Assembly: GCA_030042375.1 (NCBI GenBank)
Contig: JASHZU010000238.1
Location: 1 to 6,828, forward strand
DNA: 6,828 bases
Origin: Verrucomicrobiia bacterium
GTDB taxonomy: Bacteria; Verrucomicrobiota; Verrucomicrobiae; Limisphaerales; UBA11358
Direction of reading: 5' to 3'
Shown here: in pieces, positions 6,071 to 6,828 of the stretch
How the letters are laid out: each line of letters begins with the position of its first letter
Position numbering within the stretch: position 1 is the stretch's first letter
Position numbers and translations under genes: made by a program
Notes under the pieces: model-generated
Told to the model about the DNA's origin: nothing
The model's input: only the letters and a program-made list of their open reading frames with translations
The model's database searches: none

Positions 6071-6828
6071 CTAAGGCGGCGTAAGTACGCGATAGAATCG
6101 CAGAGGCTGGCTAGGGGCACCGGAGTCAAAAATCTGAAGAATCCCGCCACCCCCGGATATATTGGTGATGAGCAGCGTATTCCAGGCGCCGCTGGTCAAA
6201 TTGCTTGTCCACTCCACCTCGTAAGACCCGAGCGGAAGGCCGGCAAAACTCAGTTCGATGTTTTGGCCGACATTCTGGATAGCGATTAGGCCCGGGGTGG
6301 CGAATGCCTGCTTTAATGTCTCCAACAGGGGAGCCGGTTGTCCGCTCTGATAGTCCTGGGAGAGCTCCCAAATCATTACGCCTCCCAGCCCTTGATTGCG
6401 GGCATAACTGACTTTGGACTGGCAGGTGCGCTGATCGTCGTAGGAAATGAACATGTCGTCGTCCGGGTTGGAATTGGTGATGCTGAGATAGGCAGCTTGC
6501 GCGTTGGTATCCCAGTGATACAGGTATGATTGATAATAGCCGCTCATGATCGTGTCATACGTAGCATCAGTCATTGTCGGAGCGGTGGTCCAGGATTGGC
6601 GTGGTTGAGTGACACCGCCGGTGGGGGTGCCGGCGCCACCTTCCCAGATATCTCCATAAAACGCGATTCCAAAGCCCAGCTTGGCCGGGGAGACGCCATT
6701 GGCAAGAAAATTGGTGACCGCGCCGTTTATCGATGGAACCAGGCCGCCAGTGCTGGGAAAGCGGTACCCATCATCAAAGATGGGCGAATTGAACCAGGTG
6801 ACCCAGCCCTCATAAGGCCCGGAGAGGT
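6071..6828 (-). CDS. GH18 chitinase-like glycoside hydrolase, C-terminal part with accessory C-terminal domain (partial)
   Basis: The last 251 residues of a glycoside hydrolase family 18 protein. The frame stays open to the right edge, so the N-terminus, signal peptide and catalytic DxxDxDxE motif lie outside. Family role: hydrolysis of beta-1,4-N-acetylglucosamine links in chitin or related glycans, normally by a secreted enzyme. Visible GH18 features, counted from the window edge: LSGPYEGWVTWFNSP (1-15), which resembles the loop after strand beta-6; KLGFGIAFYGDIW (49-61), the beta-7 strand 'lglpfYG' motif; a product-site segment MFISYDDQRT (125-134); and GLGGVMIWELSQDY (146-159), the beta-8 strand with the conserved Trp153 that floors the -1 sugar site. 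After about residue 178 comes a beta-rich domain of roughly 74 residues with SYEVEWTSNLTSGAWNTL and a terminal LRFYRV, a module common at the C-termini of secreted verrucomicrobial proteins. Whether the enzyme is active cannot be judged without the missing half. The Met at 6574 is internal, not a start. Confidence 0.87.
   Translation of the reverse strand, partial: LSGPYEGWVTWFNSPIFDDGYRFPSTGGLVPSINGAVTNFLANGVSPAKLGFGIAFYGDIWEGGAGTPTGGVTQPRQSWTTAPTMTDATYDTIMSGYYQSYLYHWDTNAQAAYLSITNSNPDDDMFISYDDQRTCQSKVSYARNQGLGGVMIWELSQDYQSGQPAPLLETLKQAFATPGLIAIQNVGQNIELSFAGLPLGSYEVEWTSNLTSGAWNTLLITNISGGGGILQIFDSGAPSQPLRFYRVLTPP

Noticed and set aside
1..6828. Mobile element, CRISPR array, phage or toxin-antitoxin content
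   Set aside because: I saw no transposase, integrase, terminal repeats, regularly spaced repeats or small paired toxin/antitoxin frames. The coding content is ordinary glycan metabolism plus a glycoside hydrolase.

Overview
The window looks like a chromosomal or metagenomic fragment from a Verrucomicrobiota-type bacterium, probably of the soil Pedosphaera/Limisphaerales kind. This rests on two protein signatures. The glycoside hydrolase at the right end closes with a short beta-rich domain ending in 'LRFYRV', a C-terminal module common in secreted verrucomicrobial proteins. The large membrane protein carries the 'EWSLPKRETLGIFVPGVFGYRMDTP'-type loop (cited here by its start and end) that is familiar from verrucomicrobial and planctomycete YfhO-like proteins. 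The taxon is an inference from remembered family patterns, not from a search. There is no rRNA, tRNA, CRISPR array or insertion sequence that I can support.

Layout. (1) 1-925, + strand: 3' part of an NAD-dependent sugar-nucleotide epimerase whose Rossmann glycine motif lies off the left edge. (2) 856-3672, - strand: a 938-residue YfhO-family multi-spanning membrane protein, probably a GT-C-type glycosyltransferase. It overlaps the epimerase tail to tail by 70 bp. (3) 3673-3828: a 156-bp AT-rich divergent intergenic region. (4) 3829-4842, + strand: a complete second NAD-dependent epimerase/dehydratase. (5) 4851-5513, + strand: a class I SAM-dependent methyltransferase, almost certainly co-transcribed with gene 4. 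(6) 5534-5920, - strand: an unrecognised 128-residue protein. (7) 5921-6070: a short intergenic stretch. (8) 6071-6828, - strand: the C-terminal part of a secreted-type GH18 (chitinase-like) protein that runs off the right edge.

How the genes fit together. Genes 1 to 5 form a plausible glycan-decoration neighbourhood. Two extended-SDR enzymes would make or interconvert nucleotide sugars in the cytoplasm. The methyltransferase could methylate a sugar or a lipid-linked intermediate. The YfhO-like protein would act on the outer face of the membrane, probably moving a sugar from a lipid carrier to an acceptor. The substrates cannot be read from the sequence. The GH18 gene and the small gene beside it look like a separate unit that meets the cluster at a convergent junction of only 20 bp.

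I do not see a clearly novel system. The points most worth a second look are the 70-bp convergent coding overlap, the TTG start of the YfhO gene, a perfect Shine-Dalgarno upstream of an out-of-frame reading frame in the divergent spacer, a strong hairpin inside the YfhO coding region, and the unknown gene beside the chitinase.
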